From positions 1 through 64,000 of the forward strand of contig CAKTMC010000005.1 in NCBI GenBank assembly GCA_934573735.1: a stretch of DNA of 64,000 nt, given 5' to 3'. Under the pieces are notes generated by a model, which saw only the letters and a list, made by a program, of their open reading frames with translations, was not told the DNA's origin and ran no database searches. Shown here piece after piece: positions 41,557 to 49,456 of the stretch. Both the position numbers and the translations under genes were made by a program. The stretch is from an uncultured Oscillospiraceae bacterium. GTDB taxonomy: Bacteria > Bacillota > Clostridia > Oscillospirales > Oscillospiraceae. How positions within the stretch are numbered: position 1 is the first letter of the stretch; every line of letters starts with the position of its first letter.

Positions 41557-42283
41557 TTTTTTTGCTTTATATGATTGCATCTGCGAAAACGTAAGATCCG
41601 ATGAGCGGATAATGTATTCTATTCCCGGAAGCGTCTGGGCGCTTATCGAGACGGAAAAGCACAGCGGAACCGCCATGCTCACGCAGGGCGCAAGCCGTCC
41701 CGCGATTTTCCCCGAGGGGCTCCTCGGACTCGGACTGCGTGAGGCGGCGCAGGCGGTAAAGAGCTGGCGCTATGAGGAGGCAAGTCTCGCCCTCGCCTCG
41801 GCAAATGCCTTTTATAATACGCCGGAGCGCCTTTCCGCGCTGCAAAGCTCCGAGCCCTTTGATAATTACTGCACTCGCGGCATTGACTTTCGCGGTAAGA
41901 CGGTCGGCATTGTCGGGCATATGCACGGCACTGCGGAAATGCGCCGCGACGCGAAGGAGATTTTCATTCTTGAGCGTGAGCCGCGTGAGGGAGATTATCC
42001 CGACCCCGCCTGTGACTATCTGCTGCCGCAGTGCGACGTCGTGCTCATAACCGGAAGCTCGATAATAAATAAGACTCTGCCTCATCTTCTGGAGCTTTGC
42101 CGCGACGCCTATACGATACTCGTAGGCCCAAGCGTCCCGATGTGCCCGGACTTGCTCGACTTCGGCATCGACAGGCTTTCCGGGCTTGTGATAACAGAGC
42201 GCGCCGGTATGCATGAATGCTGCGTCAGCGGCGTACACGGCTCCCCTTACGGACACGGCGAGGCATTTTTACTGAAAAAATAG
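41549..42283 (+). CDS. DUF4213/DUF364 (Rossmann-like, putative metal-chelation) protein
   Basis: A 244-residue protein with an N-terminal enolase-like half (about 1-100, DUF4213 type) and a Rossmann-like DUF364 half with GKTVGIVGHMHG, DYLLPQCDVVLITGSSIINKTL and VGPSVPMCPDLLDFGID. DUF364 proteins are linked to heavy-metal or cofactor handling in anaerobes. It begins inside the end of the NTPase gene (eight bases overlap). Its stop is followed immediately by a terminator, so it closes the operon that starts at moxR. The function is not proven. Confidence 0.85.
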   Translation: MSDFFALYDCICENVRSDERIMYSIPGSVWALIETEKHSGTAMLTQGASRPAIFPEGLLGLGLREAAQAVKSWRYEEASLALASANAFYNTPERLSALQSSEPFDNYCTRGIDFRGKTVGIVGHMHGTAEMRRDAKEIFILEREPREGDYPDPACDYLLPQCDVVLITGSSIINKTLPHLLELCRDAYTILVGPSVPMCPDLLDFGIDRLSGLVITERAGMHECCVSGVHGSPYGHGEAFLLKK

Positions 42284-42309
42284 AAGGAGCGGATAACCGC
42301 TCCTTTTTC
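42284..42309 (+). terminator. Terminator of the MoxR-to-DUF364 operon
   Basis: A perfect 9-base-pair stem (42284-42292 with 42297-42305), a 4-base ATAA loop and a T run, directly after the DUF364 gene stop. The A-rich 5' side also serves the convergent 42314 gene. Confidence 0.9.
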
Positions 42310-42313
42310 ATGT

Positions 42314-42985
42314 TTAATAACCGTTTTGCTCCGCTCCGTAAACAGCTTGTTCATGGGTAAACTTTTCAAATTCAAGCTGTTGGATTAGACCGTTTCTAGA
42401 CATAGATGTAAAGCTTAAATATTGCTTGGCGCATCTAACAGCTTGCTCGTTCCAGTCCGCTCCGCAATTATCTGCTCCATATTGAGCCTCTTCACTCGTA
42501 AATTTTTCATATTCGAGCTGTTCAACAAGTCCGTCGTGGGAGAAAGCAGATGTTTTCAAATAATCTTTTGCGCATTTTATAGCCTGCTGTTTCCAGTCAG
42601 CACCGCAATTATCAACAGCGTAAATTGCATCTTCACGAGAATACTGCTCATACTCAAGCTGATCTATCAGTCCTTCACGGGAAAACCCCATAAAACTTAA
42701 ATATTGTTTAGCCGATTTTAATGCATTTTTTTGTCCTGTTGTAGTATTATCTTCTGGTTTAACGGTCGGAGTCGGCTTTACTGTTTCTGTAGGTTTAACC
42801 GTTTGCATCGGCTTTTCATTTTTAGAAAGGCTATCAGAATTGCTTCCTACTTCTGTGATAGCTGTGTTTTGCTTATCATTTACCTTTCTATCAGAAGAAC
42901 CCGGATTTGTAATTACGCCTATGACAAGAAAAAGTACTACCCAAAACCACCACCTGCGAAATATTGTTTTTTTGTTTTTAGTCAT
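42314..42985 (-). CDS. Ltp-family repeat protein (host-cell surface, superinfection-exclusion type)
   Basis: A 223-residue protein: an N-terminal membrane helix (about 12-27), a low-complexity Thr/Lys/Pro linker, then three tandem repeats of about 46 residues, each like AKQYLSFMGFSREGLIDQLE and ending NCGADW or EQNGY. The repeats match the Ltp domain of the TP-J34 phage lipoprotein, which blocks phage DNA entry. No lipobox is present; the anchor is the helix. Codon use is AT-rich, unlike its neighbours. Confidence 0.85.
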   Translation of the reverse strand: MTKNKKTIFRRWWFWVVLFLVIGVITNPGSSDRKVNDKQNTAITEVGSNSDSLSKNEKPMQTVKPTETVKPTPTVKPEDNTTTGQKNALKSAKQYLSFMGFSREGLIDQLEYEQYSREDAIYAVDNCGADWKQQAIKCAKDYLKTSAFSHDGLVEQLEYEKFTSEEAQYGADNCGADWNEQAVRCAKQYLSFTSMSRNGLIQQLEFEKFTHEQAVYGAEQNGY

Positions 42986-43063
42986 CTTTCCATCTCCTCT
43001 AATTCTATTTTATTGAGTTTCTCGTCAAATCAAGCCTAAATCATATTAACAGCTTCTACTTTT

Positions 43064-43741
43064 TTATCTACCGTGATACTTTATCGTAATAAATACTGTA
43101 GGCTTAAATACTTTTCCGCCATTAATCAGATTTTTATCTCCTACAATAACGCTTTCGACAATATCAGGTTTTTGAAAAATCCCTAAAATCACATCGTTTA
43201 AACTGACTTTCTGAACATTTCTAAATCCGGCTTGTCTTATAATTAGCTCAACCTCATTTACGTTTTTGCCCACATATCCACCATCAATCACAGGAAGCCT
43301 TATGCCGCCTTCCTGAAGCAATTCCCTTTCCCGTTGTTTATCAGGAATGATTTTAAAAACCAAAAGACCACCGCCTATAGCTATTGGGAAAAAAGCATAA
43401 AGCAACATTAACATTCCAAAATCGGCTCTGCTGCTTTCATTTGAACACATAGTTACTATGCAAACGAGTAGCACCAGACCAGACAGAACAAGCCAAGAAA
43501 TAATTGATATTTTTCTTATTTTCTTCCGGATTTTTTGTTCCTTCTCTTCTTTTTCAAGTGCCTTTAACCGAAACTCCCTCTCAACTTCAATTTGCTTTAG
43601 CCGAACATCAACATCGCCTCTTTTTTCGTTATATGGCAAATCAAGCCTTACCTGTGAGTCACAATATTCACACGTAATGAATTCTTCATCCCCGTAGACC
43701 TTAAAGCTGGCTCCACATTTTGGACATTCAAAAACCTGCAT
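43064..43741 (-). CDS. Zinc-ribbon membrane protein with PASTA-like C-terminal domain
   Basis: A 225-residue protein with an N-terminal zinc ribbon (CPKCGASF and CEYCDSQ), a charged helix, two membrane segments (about 82-101 and 110-130) and a C-terminal domain with the PASTA layout, YVGKNVNEVELIIRQAGF and VFKPTVFITIKYHG. ATG 43741 is preferred (GAGGA ten bases upstream) over the longer start at 43771. AT-rich like the genes on each side; the three form an islet. The likely target of a PASTA-like domain is wall glycan, but the topology is uncertain. Confidence 0.7.
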   Translation of the reverse strand: MQVFECPKCGASFKVYGDEEFITCEYCDSQVRLDLPYNEKRGDVDVRLKQIEVEREFRLKALEKEEKEQKIRKKIRKISIISWLVLSGLVLLVCIVTMCSNESSRADFGMLMLLYAFFPIAIGGGLLVFKIIPDKQRERELLQEGGIRLPVIDGGYVGKNVNEVELIIRQAGFRNVQKVSLNDVILGIFQKPDIVESVIVGDKNLINGGKVFKPTVFITIKYHGR

Positions 43742-43851
43742 AACATTCCCATCCTCGTATATATTATACAACAGACATTATAGCCCGTATATGGGCAATT
43801 GTCAATAACTAGGCATCATTCTACGATATACATATTGGATGGTGATGCGTT

Positions 43852-44055
43852 TTGATATGCTTTGATAAGCTCTGGGTTACTATGCGAGAGAAAAACATCT
43901 CGCAATACAAGCTTATAAAAGATTATAAAGTCAGCACGGGTCAGCTTGACCGACTCCGCAAAAATGGGAGTGTAAGCACCTATACGCTTAACACCCTATG
44001 TACTATACTTCAATGTCAGCTATCCGATATAGCTGAATATACGCCGGATGAATAA
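43852..44055 (+). CDS. Small Cro/CI-type helix-turn-helix regulator
   Basis: A 67-residue helix-turn-helix protein with the usual pattern LWVTMREKNISQYKLIK, VSTGQLDRLRKN and TLNTLCTILQCQLSDIAEY. It starts with TTG at 43852, as no in-frame ATG exists upstream before the stop at 43843; the ribosome site (GGTGAT) is weak. It diverges from the zinc-ribbon/PASTA-like gene and may control it. AT-rich codon use marks it as part of the same islet. Confidence 0.85.
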   Translation: MICFDKLWVTMREKNISQYKLIKDYKVSTGQLDRLRKNGSVSTYTLNTLCTILQCQLSDIAEYTPDE

Positions 44056-44111
44056 AAACATGAGGTTAGGTATTATGTTAACCTTAGCTCTGTCATATTA
44101 TGAAAGCAAAA

Positions 44112-44142
44112 ACAGCTCCCACACTTGAAGTGTGAGAGCTGT
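44112..44142 (-). terminator. Terminator of yebC
   Basis: ACAGCTC and CACACTT arms pair with AAGTGTG and AGAGCTGT (44112-44142) with one small bulge. On the minus strand the stem is followed by GTTTTTGCTTT. It lies 13 bases beyond the yebC stop. Confidence 0.8.
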
Positions 44143-44155
44143 ATATATTATTCAA

Positions 44156-44896
44156 TTATTCGGCGTCTTCCCAGTTGTGCCAAACGTTCTGAACGTCGTC
44201 GTTATCCTCGAACATATCGAGCATCTTCTGCATATTCTTGACGTCGTCCTCGTTTGTGAGCTTGATATAGCCGTTCTGGGGCAGCATCTCAACCTGTGCG
44301 GAGAGAAGCTTATAGCCTGCTGCGGTCAGCGCGTCGGCAACCGCCGCAACATCGTCAACCTCGGTATAGGCGGTCATGACCTCGCCGTCAGCCTCAAAAT
44401 CGGCAGCGCCGGCCTCAAGTGCATCCATCATGACGGTATCCTCGTCAAGCTCCTCGTCCTCGTTGTCGATGACGATAACACCCTTTCTGTCGAAGGACCA
44501 GGAAACGCAGTTTGCAGCGCCCATGTTTCCGCCGTACTTATCGAAGTAGTGACGAATTTCACCGGCGGTACGGTTGCGGTTATCGGTCATAGTCTCAACT
44601 ATAACGGCAACGCCGCAGGGACCGTAGCCTTCATAGACTATCTTCTCATAGTTTTCGGTATTGCCTGAACCGAGCGCCTTGTCAATGGTGCGCTTGATAT
44701 TGTCATTAGGCATATTTGCGGCCTTTGCCTTGGCGATAACGGTCGCAAGCTTGGAGTTGCTGCGCGGATCTCCGCCGCCGCCTTCCTTGACCGCTACTAT
44801 CATTTCACGGGCTATCTTGGTGAAGGCCTGCGCGCGCTTTGCGTCAGCCGCTCCCTTCGTCTTTTGTATGTTGTGCCATTTGGAATGTCCGGACAT
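44156..44896 (-). CDS. yebC: YebC/PmpR family transcriptional/translation regulator
   Basis: A 246-residue protein starting MSGHSKWHNIQKTKGAADAK, with the usual acidic central and C-terminal domains (GGGGDPRSNSKLATVIAKAK, NEDDVKNMQKMLDMFEDNDD). Members bind DNA or, as reported for several, help ribosomes through proline stretches. It is alone on the minus strand. Nearby genes such as ruvC are absent. Confidence 0.95.
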   Translation of the reverse strand: MSGHSKWHNIQKTKGAADAKRAQAFTKIAREMIVAVKEGGGGDPRSNSKLATVIAKAKAANMPNDNIKRTIDKALGSGNTENYEKIVYEGYGPCGVAVIVETMTDNRNRTAGEIRHYFDKYGGNMGAANCVSWSFDRKGVIVIDNEDEELDEDTVMMDALEAGAADFEADGEVMTAYTEVDDVAAVADALTAAGYKLLSAQVEMLPQNGYIKLTNEDDVKNMQKMLDMFEDNDDVQNVWHNWEDAE

Positions 44897-44998
44897 AAAA
44901 TTTCGCTCCTCTTATGTATAGTAAGAAAATAACACGTTTTACGGCAGATATTGTATCATAAACTGCGCAATATGACAAGGGCTATTTGCAATTTGAAC

Positions 44999-46495
44999 CT
45001 ATTTCGTTTTAGGAATAAGCAGCATTTCCCCGGAAGCGGCACAATTTTCACCATTTATGGCAAAAATCTGCTCTTCGCTTGAGCGATATGCCTTTGCAAG
45101 CGCCCAAATCGACTCGCCCTCCGAGCGTACCGCGCTTAATGTCGGAAAGCTGTCATAGCCTGTGGCGCTATCCTCGTCAAGTTCTGCCGCCGTCACCGCG
45201 CTCAGCTCACTCATACTCCGGCAAAAGCAGACGGCATCGACACTGAGCGTAAGAGCTACGCTGCCTCCCGTGGGATATAGCTTCATCTCGGCGATGCGCA
45301 TATGCAAAATACTCTCCGCCTCAAGCGGACAATCGGCCTCAAGCTCAAGACTCCGCTTCATGACCGAAATTGCGCCGTCCTCGCTGCGGTACAGAATATC
45401 GACAAGACACTGTGCGCTCAGAAGTCCCTTGGATATGGCACAGCGGTCAAGCTCAGCAAAGGCGGCAATGACGTCGCTGCAATTCTCGGGCGTATCAAGG
45501 CTTTCGCTGAACGTAAGAGGGAGGCGGCGCGCCTCGCAAGATATGGGCAGAGCGTTTTTCTCAGTCGAAAAGCTCAGCTCAGCGGTATTGCAATAGATAT
45601 CCTCGATATAGCTCAGCTCCGTGCTGCCGAAGCACAGCAGCTCCGTCAGGCAGTGCAGCTCAAGATTTATCGCCTTATCGCCGCTTATCGTGTCGATTAT
45701 GCTGAAATATGCGCCGTTGATTTCGATATTTGCGGCATAGCCGGGAGCCTCGCTCTCCGGAACCTCGACAAGCTGCGAAAAGGGAGAGGAGAATTCCGCC
45801 GTGAGCGGATAATCTACGCCCTCCGAGCTATAGCAGAGCGCGAGAAAAATATTACCCTTTATTATCGCGCGGCCGCCGACCGTCTGAATATCGCTTATCT
45901 CATAGTCCACGCTCTGCGACAAGAGCGCCGAGGGCTGCGGCTTCGCCTCTGGGAGGCTGAACTGCTCGGTGAAGGCAAAGGTCTTTTCCGTCACGGCGAA
46001 AACCGGCGTTATGCTGCAATGCGCGTATTTCTTATGTATGACGCAGGGCGCTTCACCGATATCCGATGAGATACAAAGCTCCTCACGCGAATATGAGCGC
46101 AGCTCGCCGCATATCTCAAAGCTCACGGAGAGCTTGCGCGGATTCAGTACCCGTGTTTCCGCCGCCTTGAGCTCAAGCTTCACCTGCGATAGCTTTTCAT
46201 CGAGCAAGATATCACTCTCATAATCAAGGCTGAACTCCTTAGATAGCTGCACCGACTGCACTGCCCCGCTCTCGGTGACATATAAAAGCGAGGCGCGTAT
46301 CTCACCGCTGACCAGTATTCCGCGCGCCGTCATGTCCTTGCCCTTGAGAAGCAGCATAGTCCGAAGCGAGGCGACGCGGGCTATATCTTCATTTGTGTCC
46401 GGCACGACCGCCTCGACGGTCTCGGTGCAGCATTTTATCTGGTGCAGGCGCTCGGCAAATATATCTATGCACTTTTTTTCAAAGCAAATATCCAT
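44999..46495 (-). CDS. DUF3794-LysM protein, SipL-like (spore coat morphogenesis)
   Basis: A 498-residue protein with three DUF3794 (SPOCS) segments spread over about 10-420 and a C-terminal LysM domain (about 445-498, LSAVRSEGESIWALAKAYRS). This domain pair is that of Clostridioides SipL, which binds SpoIVA at the forespore surface and replaces Bacillus SpoVID. ATG 46495 has AAGGAG seven bases upstream, so the reading to 46531 is rejected. It follows the spoVM-like gene by 60 bases, on the same strand. A SpoIVA-partner role is inferred from family and context. Confidence 0.85.
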   Translation of the reverse strand: MDICFEKKCIDIFAERLHQIKCCTETVEAVVPDTNEDIARVASLRTMLLLKGKDMTARGILVSGEIRASLLYVTESGAVQSVQLSKEFSLDYESDILLDEKLSQVKLELKAAETRVLNPRKLSVSFEICGELRSYSREELCISSDIGEAPCVIHKKYAHCSITPVFAVTEKTFAFTEQFSLPEAKPQPSALLSQSVDYEISDIQTVGGRAIIKGNIFLALCYSSEGVDYPLTAEFSSPFSQLVEVPESEAPGYAANIEINGAYFSIIDTISGDKAINLELHCLTELLCFGSTELSYIEDIYCNTAELSFSTEKNALPISCEARRLPLTFSESLDTPENCSDVIAAFAELDRCAISKGLLSAQCLVDILYRSEDGAISVMKRSLELEADCPLEAESILHMRIAEMKLYPTGGSVALTLSVDAVCFCRSMSELSAVTAAELDEDSATGYDSFPTLSAVRSEGESIWALAKAYRSSEEQIFAINGENCAASGEMLLIPKTK

Positions 46496-46555
46496 TTCCG
46501 CTCTCCTTGACGCATTTTTTGTTTTGTACAATCTATGCGCCGGACACGCCGTATA

Positions 46556-46624
46556 TCACCGTTTAAGCCAGCGCGACAAAATACGCGACAGAAGCTTCGG
46601 CAGCTTGACAACGAAAATTTTCAT
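46556..46624 (-). CDS. spoVM: SpoVM-like 22-residue sporulation peptide
   Basis: A 22-codon gene (ATG 46624, TGA 46556-46558) with a perfect AAGGAGGT ribosome site five bases upstream (46630-46637). The peptide is an amphipathic, basic helix. It matches Bacillus SpoVM at M1, K2, K7, L8, P9, K10, L12, I15 and L20, including the key Pro9. SpoVM senses the curved forespore membrane and recruits SpoIVA. Position also fits: in Bacillus spoVM ends the prpC-prkC-rsgA block, as here. It is about four residues shorter than Bacillus SpoVM (26). Confidence 0.8.
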   Translation of the reverse strand: MKIFVVKLPKLLSRILSRWLKR

Positions 46625-46639
46625 ACCCGACCTCCTTGC

Positions 46640-46828
46640 TCAGCAGCGTCTCATAAGACATATTCCGCCCCATATCAGCGCTCCCGCCGCAACTATCCAC
46701 CAGAATTCCGAGGGCAGAAGCAGCGAGAGTATTATTACAAGCCCAAGTATTATCGCAAGCAGACCCCAAAAGCCCTTCCCCCTGAAGCTCACAAAAACCG
46801 CCCCCTGCGCATATCGTCTTACTGACAT
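46640..46828 (-). CDS. Small membrane protein between rsgA and spoVM
   Basis: A 62-residue protein with two closely spaced hydrophobic segments (about 20-39 and 42-57) and a basic N terminus (MSVRRYAQG), ending GGICLMRRC. It begins 35 bases after rsgA stops and ends 15 bases before the spoVM start, so all three are co-transcribed. In Bacillus this slot holds rpe and thiN. No family recognised; a role in spore coat or wall biology is suggested only by location. Confidence 0.65.
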   Translation of the reverse strand: MSVRRYAQGAVFVSFRGKGFWGLLAIILGLVIILSLLLPSEFWWIVAAGALIWGGICLMRRC

Positions 46829-46863
46829 TATACGCGGGAGGCGGCTTAATAGACTCTATTCTC

Positions 46864-47748
46864 TTATTTTTCCCAGAATTTATGCTGGGCGCACATCTCA
46901 TAGAGGCGTGTATATGAGCGGTATCGGCTTTGTCCTATCCTGCCCTCCGAAACCGCCTGCGTAACGGCGCAGCCCGGCTCCTTCAAATGCGCGCAGTCAT
47001 TGAAGCGGCAGGAGCCTATAAACTCATCAAACTCCGGGAAGTCATATTGCAGCCGTTCCTTGGGGATGGTACACATCATCTCGACCTCGAAGGAGGCAAA
47101 GCCGGGGGTATCTGCAATAAAGCTTCCGCTCTCAAGCTCATATAGCTCAACATGGCGCGTCGTGTGCTTGCCACGACCCAAGCTCTTGCTGACCTCGGCG
47201 GTGCGGATATTCGCGCCGGGTATCAGGGCGTTTAGAATACTCGACTTGCCGACGCCGGAGTTGCCGGTAAAGGCGGATATCCTGCCGCGCAGATGCTCGC
47301 GCAGCTCGTCCATTCCCTCACCGCTGACGGCGCTTGTACGAATGACGCTAAAGCCTGCGGCGGTAAAGATATCATAGAGCGAATTTCCCGCGTCAATGTC
47401 GGTCTTATTCACGCATATCAAAAGCTCACATTCGGCCTCGGCAGCGATAACGGAGACGCGGTCAATGAGAAAGGGATCCGTCACCGGGTTTGTGTTCGCG
47501 GCGACAAAAACAAGCGTGTCGATATTTGCAACGGCGGGTCTAATAAACCAGTTGCGGCGCGGCTCAACATGGTCAATGCGACCCTTGCCGTTTGAGTCCA
47601 GGCTGCATTTGACCCTGTCCCCCACCAGCGGCGAGGTGCCGTCCAGCCGGAACTTGCCGCGCGCCTTACATTCAAGCAGCGCATCCCCGGGCTCGGTGCG
47701 AACATAGTAAAAGCCGCTGAGCGCCTTGACGATAACTCCGTCCTTCAT
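46864..47748 (-). CDS. rsgA: Ribosome small subunit-dependent GTPase A
   Basis: A 294-residue circularly permuted GTPase that matures the 30S subunit. Order of motifs: an OB-fold N terminus, G4 VNKTD, G1 GNSGVGKSSILNAL, G3 DTPGF, then the C-terminal zinc knuckle CRFNDCAHLKEPGC. Length is usual. It follows prkC with six bases between them, as in Bacillus. Confidence 0.96.
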   Translation of the reverse strand: MKDGVIVKALSGFYYVRTEPGDALLECKARGKFRLDGTSPLVGDRVKCSLDSNGKGRIDHVEPRRNWFIRPAVANIDTLVFVAANTNPVTDPFLIDRVSVIAAEAECELLICVNKTDIDAGNSLYDIFTAAGFSVIRTSAVSGEGMDELREHLRGRISAFTGNSGVGKSSILNALIPGANIRTAEVSKSLGRGKHTTRHVELYELESGSFIADTPGFASFEVEMMCTIPKERLQYDFPEFDEFIGSCRFNDCAHLKEPGCAVTQAVSEGRIGQSRYRSYTRLYEMCAQHKFWEK

Positions 47749-47754
47749 GCACTC

Positions 47755-49434
47755 TTACCCCTGCGGACCGGCGGAGACGGTAAGATAAATCTTCGTGTGC
47801 TCCGCAATGCTCTCCGAGGCGCTTATGCTCTGGTCAATGACGGTCCCCGGCTCATAGTCGCTGACGACGCGGTCCGAGCCGCCATAGCTAAGATTGCTGC
47901 TCTCGATTTTTGAAATGGCGCTGTCCTCAGTGCTGCCGACAAGGTTCGGCATGGAGACATACAGTATTTCGGGGCCCGCGCTGACCGTAATGGTCACGGT
48001 ATCGCCCGCCGATGCGGAGTCTCCCGGCGCGGGAATGCTCGCAATGACATAATCCTTGGTGTAGCTGTCCGAGGCGGCGTTTTCTATCTCGACATTAAAG
48101 CCCGCCGCACGAAGATTGCGCATCGCCTCGCGGTAATCGGTATTTGTCACGTTGGGAACGACTATTTGGCTGGAGCCTGCGTTTACGGTGATATCCACCT
48201 CGATTCCCGAGGGCGTGACCATCATGCTGCGCCCGGCGGCGGGATCCTGATTTATAATGGTACCCGGCGCGGAGCTGTCGTCCGAAACGTATATTACGTT
48301 AAACTTATAGGTCGAGTTGAGCTCCGTATTGCCGATGACTGCGTCATAATTACTGCCGACAAAGTTCGGCAGCGGAATACGCTCCGCCGGGGAGAAAACG
48401 TCCCTGAGCCAGAAGTTCCAGAGAAATACGAAAAGACCGATGGCCAGAACCAGAAGCCCAAAGGTGCCGGACATAAAGCTCACGACGCCCGAACGGCGGC
48501 GGCGCATTCTGTAGCGCTCCTTGGAAAGCTCCGTGCTCGAACGGACGGGCTTGACGTCCGGATTTTCGTAATCCTCCTCAATCTCGCCCTGAACGTTGAC
48601 CGGCGTATGGATAAAGGCCTCCAAATCGCCGAGAAGCGCGTTTGCGGACTGATAACGGGCGTTTAAGTCCGCGTTCATGGCCTTGAGCGTGATGCGCTCA
48701 AGCTCGGTCGGGACGGCGGGATTCTTGTCGCGCGGGGGTACGGGCTTTGCGTTCATATGCTGAACCGCTATCTCGCCGAGGGTATTGCCGTTGAAGGGCA
48801 GCTCCCCCGTCAGCATCTCGTACATCACGACGCCGAGGGAGTATATATCGCTCCTCGCGTCCGGACACTCGCCGCGCGCCTGCTCGGGCGCGATATAGTG
48901 AATAGAGCCTATGGCCTCGCCGTTATTCTCGTAAACCTCGTTTTCGAGCGCCGCAATGCCGAAGTCGCCGACCTTTATCGTGCCGTCGCGCAGGAGCATG
49001 ATGTTCTGAGGCTTAATGTCGCGGTGGATTATGCCGCGCTCATGCGCATGGGCGAGAGCCTTGCTTATCTGCTTTGTGAAATGCACGACCTCTTTCCACG
49101 CGACAACGCCCTTTCGTTCCATATACTGCTTGAGCGTTATCCCGTCCACAAGCTCCATGACTATGTATTCTACATTGTCGTTATGGCTGACATCGTAGAC
49201 GGCGACTATATTCGGGTGCGAGAGCATAGCAACGGCGTGAGACTCCGTACAGAAGCGGCGGCGAAACTCCTCGTCGCTTGCCATATCATCGCGCATTATC
49301 TTGACCGCGACATAGCGATTGAGCCTGCGGTCAAGCGCACGGTAAACTACCGCCATGCCGCCCTCGCCGATGATCTCAAGTATCTCATAGCGCTCGTCAA
49401 GCATTTTTCCGATGTATTTATCATTAGTTTCCAT
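47755..49434 (-). CDS. prkC: PASTA-domain Ser/Thr protein kinase (PrkC/Stk1 family)
   Basis: A 559-residue membrane kinase. The kinase domain (about 12-275) has GEGGMAVVYRA, IIHRDIKPQNIML and the activation loop DFGIAAL. A membrane helix lies at about 320-345, followed by three PASTA repeats (about 355-558) that sense muropeptides or lipid II. It regulates wall synthesis, growth arrest exit and germination. It pairs with the phosphatase gene 22 bases upstream. Confidence 0.96.
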   Translation of the reverse strand: METNDKYIGKMLDERYEILEIIGEGGMAVVYRALDRRLNRYVAVKIMRDDMASDEEFRRRFCTESHAVAMLSHPNIVAVYDVSHNDNVEYIVMELVDGITLKQYMERKGVVAWKEVVHFTKQISKALAHAHERGIIHRDIKPQNIMLLRDGTIKVGDFGIAALENEVYENNGEAIGSIHYIAPEQARGECPDARSDIYSLGVVMYEMLTGELPFNGNTLGEIAVQHMNAKPVPPRDKNPAVPTELERITLKAMNADLNARYQSANALLGDLEAFIHTPVNVQGEIEEDYENPDVKPVRSSTELSKERYRMRRRRSGVVSFMSGTFGLLVLAIGLFVFLWNFWLRDVFSPAERIPLPNFVGSNYDAVIGNTELNSTYKFNVIYVSDDSSAPGTIINQDPAAGRSMMVTPSGIEVDITVNAGSSQIVVPNVTNTDYREAMRNLRAAGFNVEIENAASDSYTKDYVIASIPAPGDSASAGDTVTITVSAGPEILYVSMPNLVGSTEDSAISKIESSNLSYGGSDRVVSDYEPGTVIDQSISASESIAEHTKIYLTVSAGPQG

Positions 49435-49456
49435 TTAATTCTCCATTCAGTGCCGC

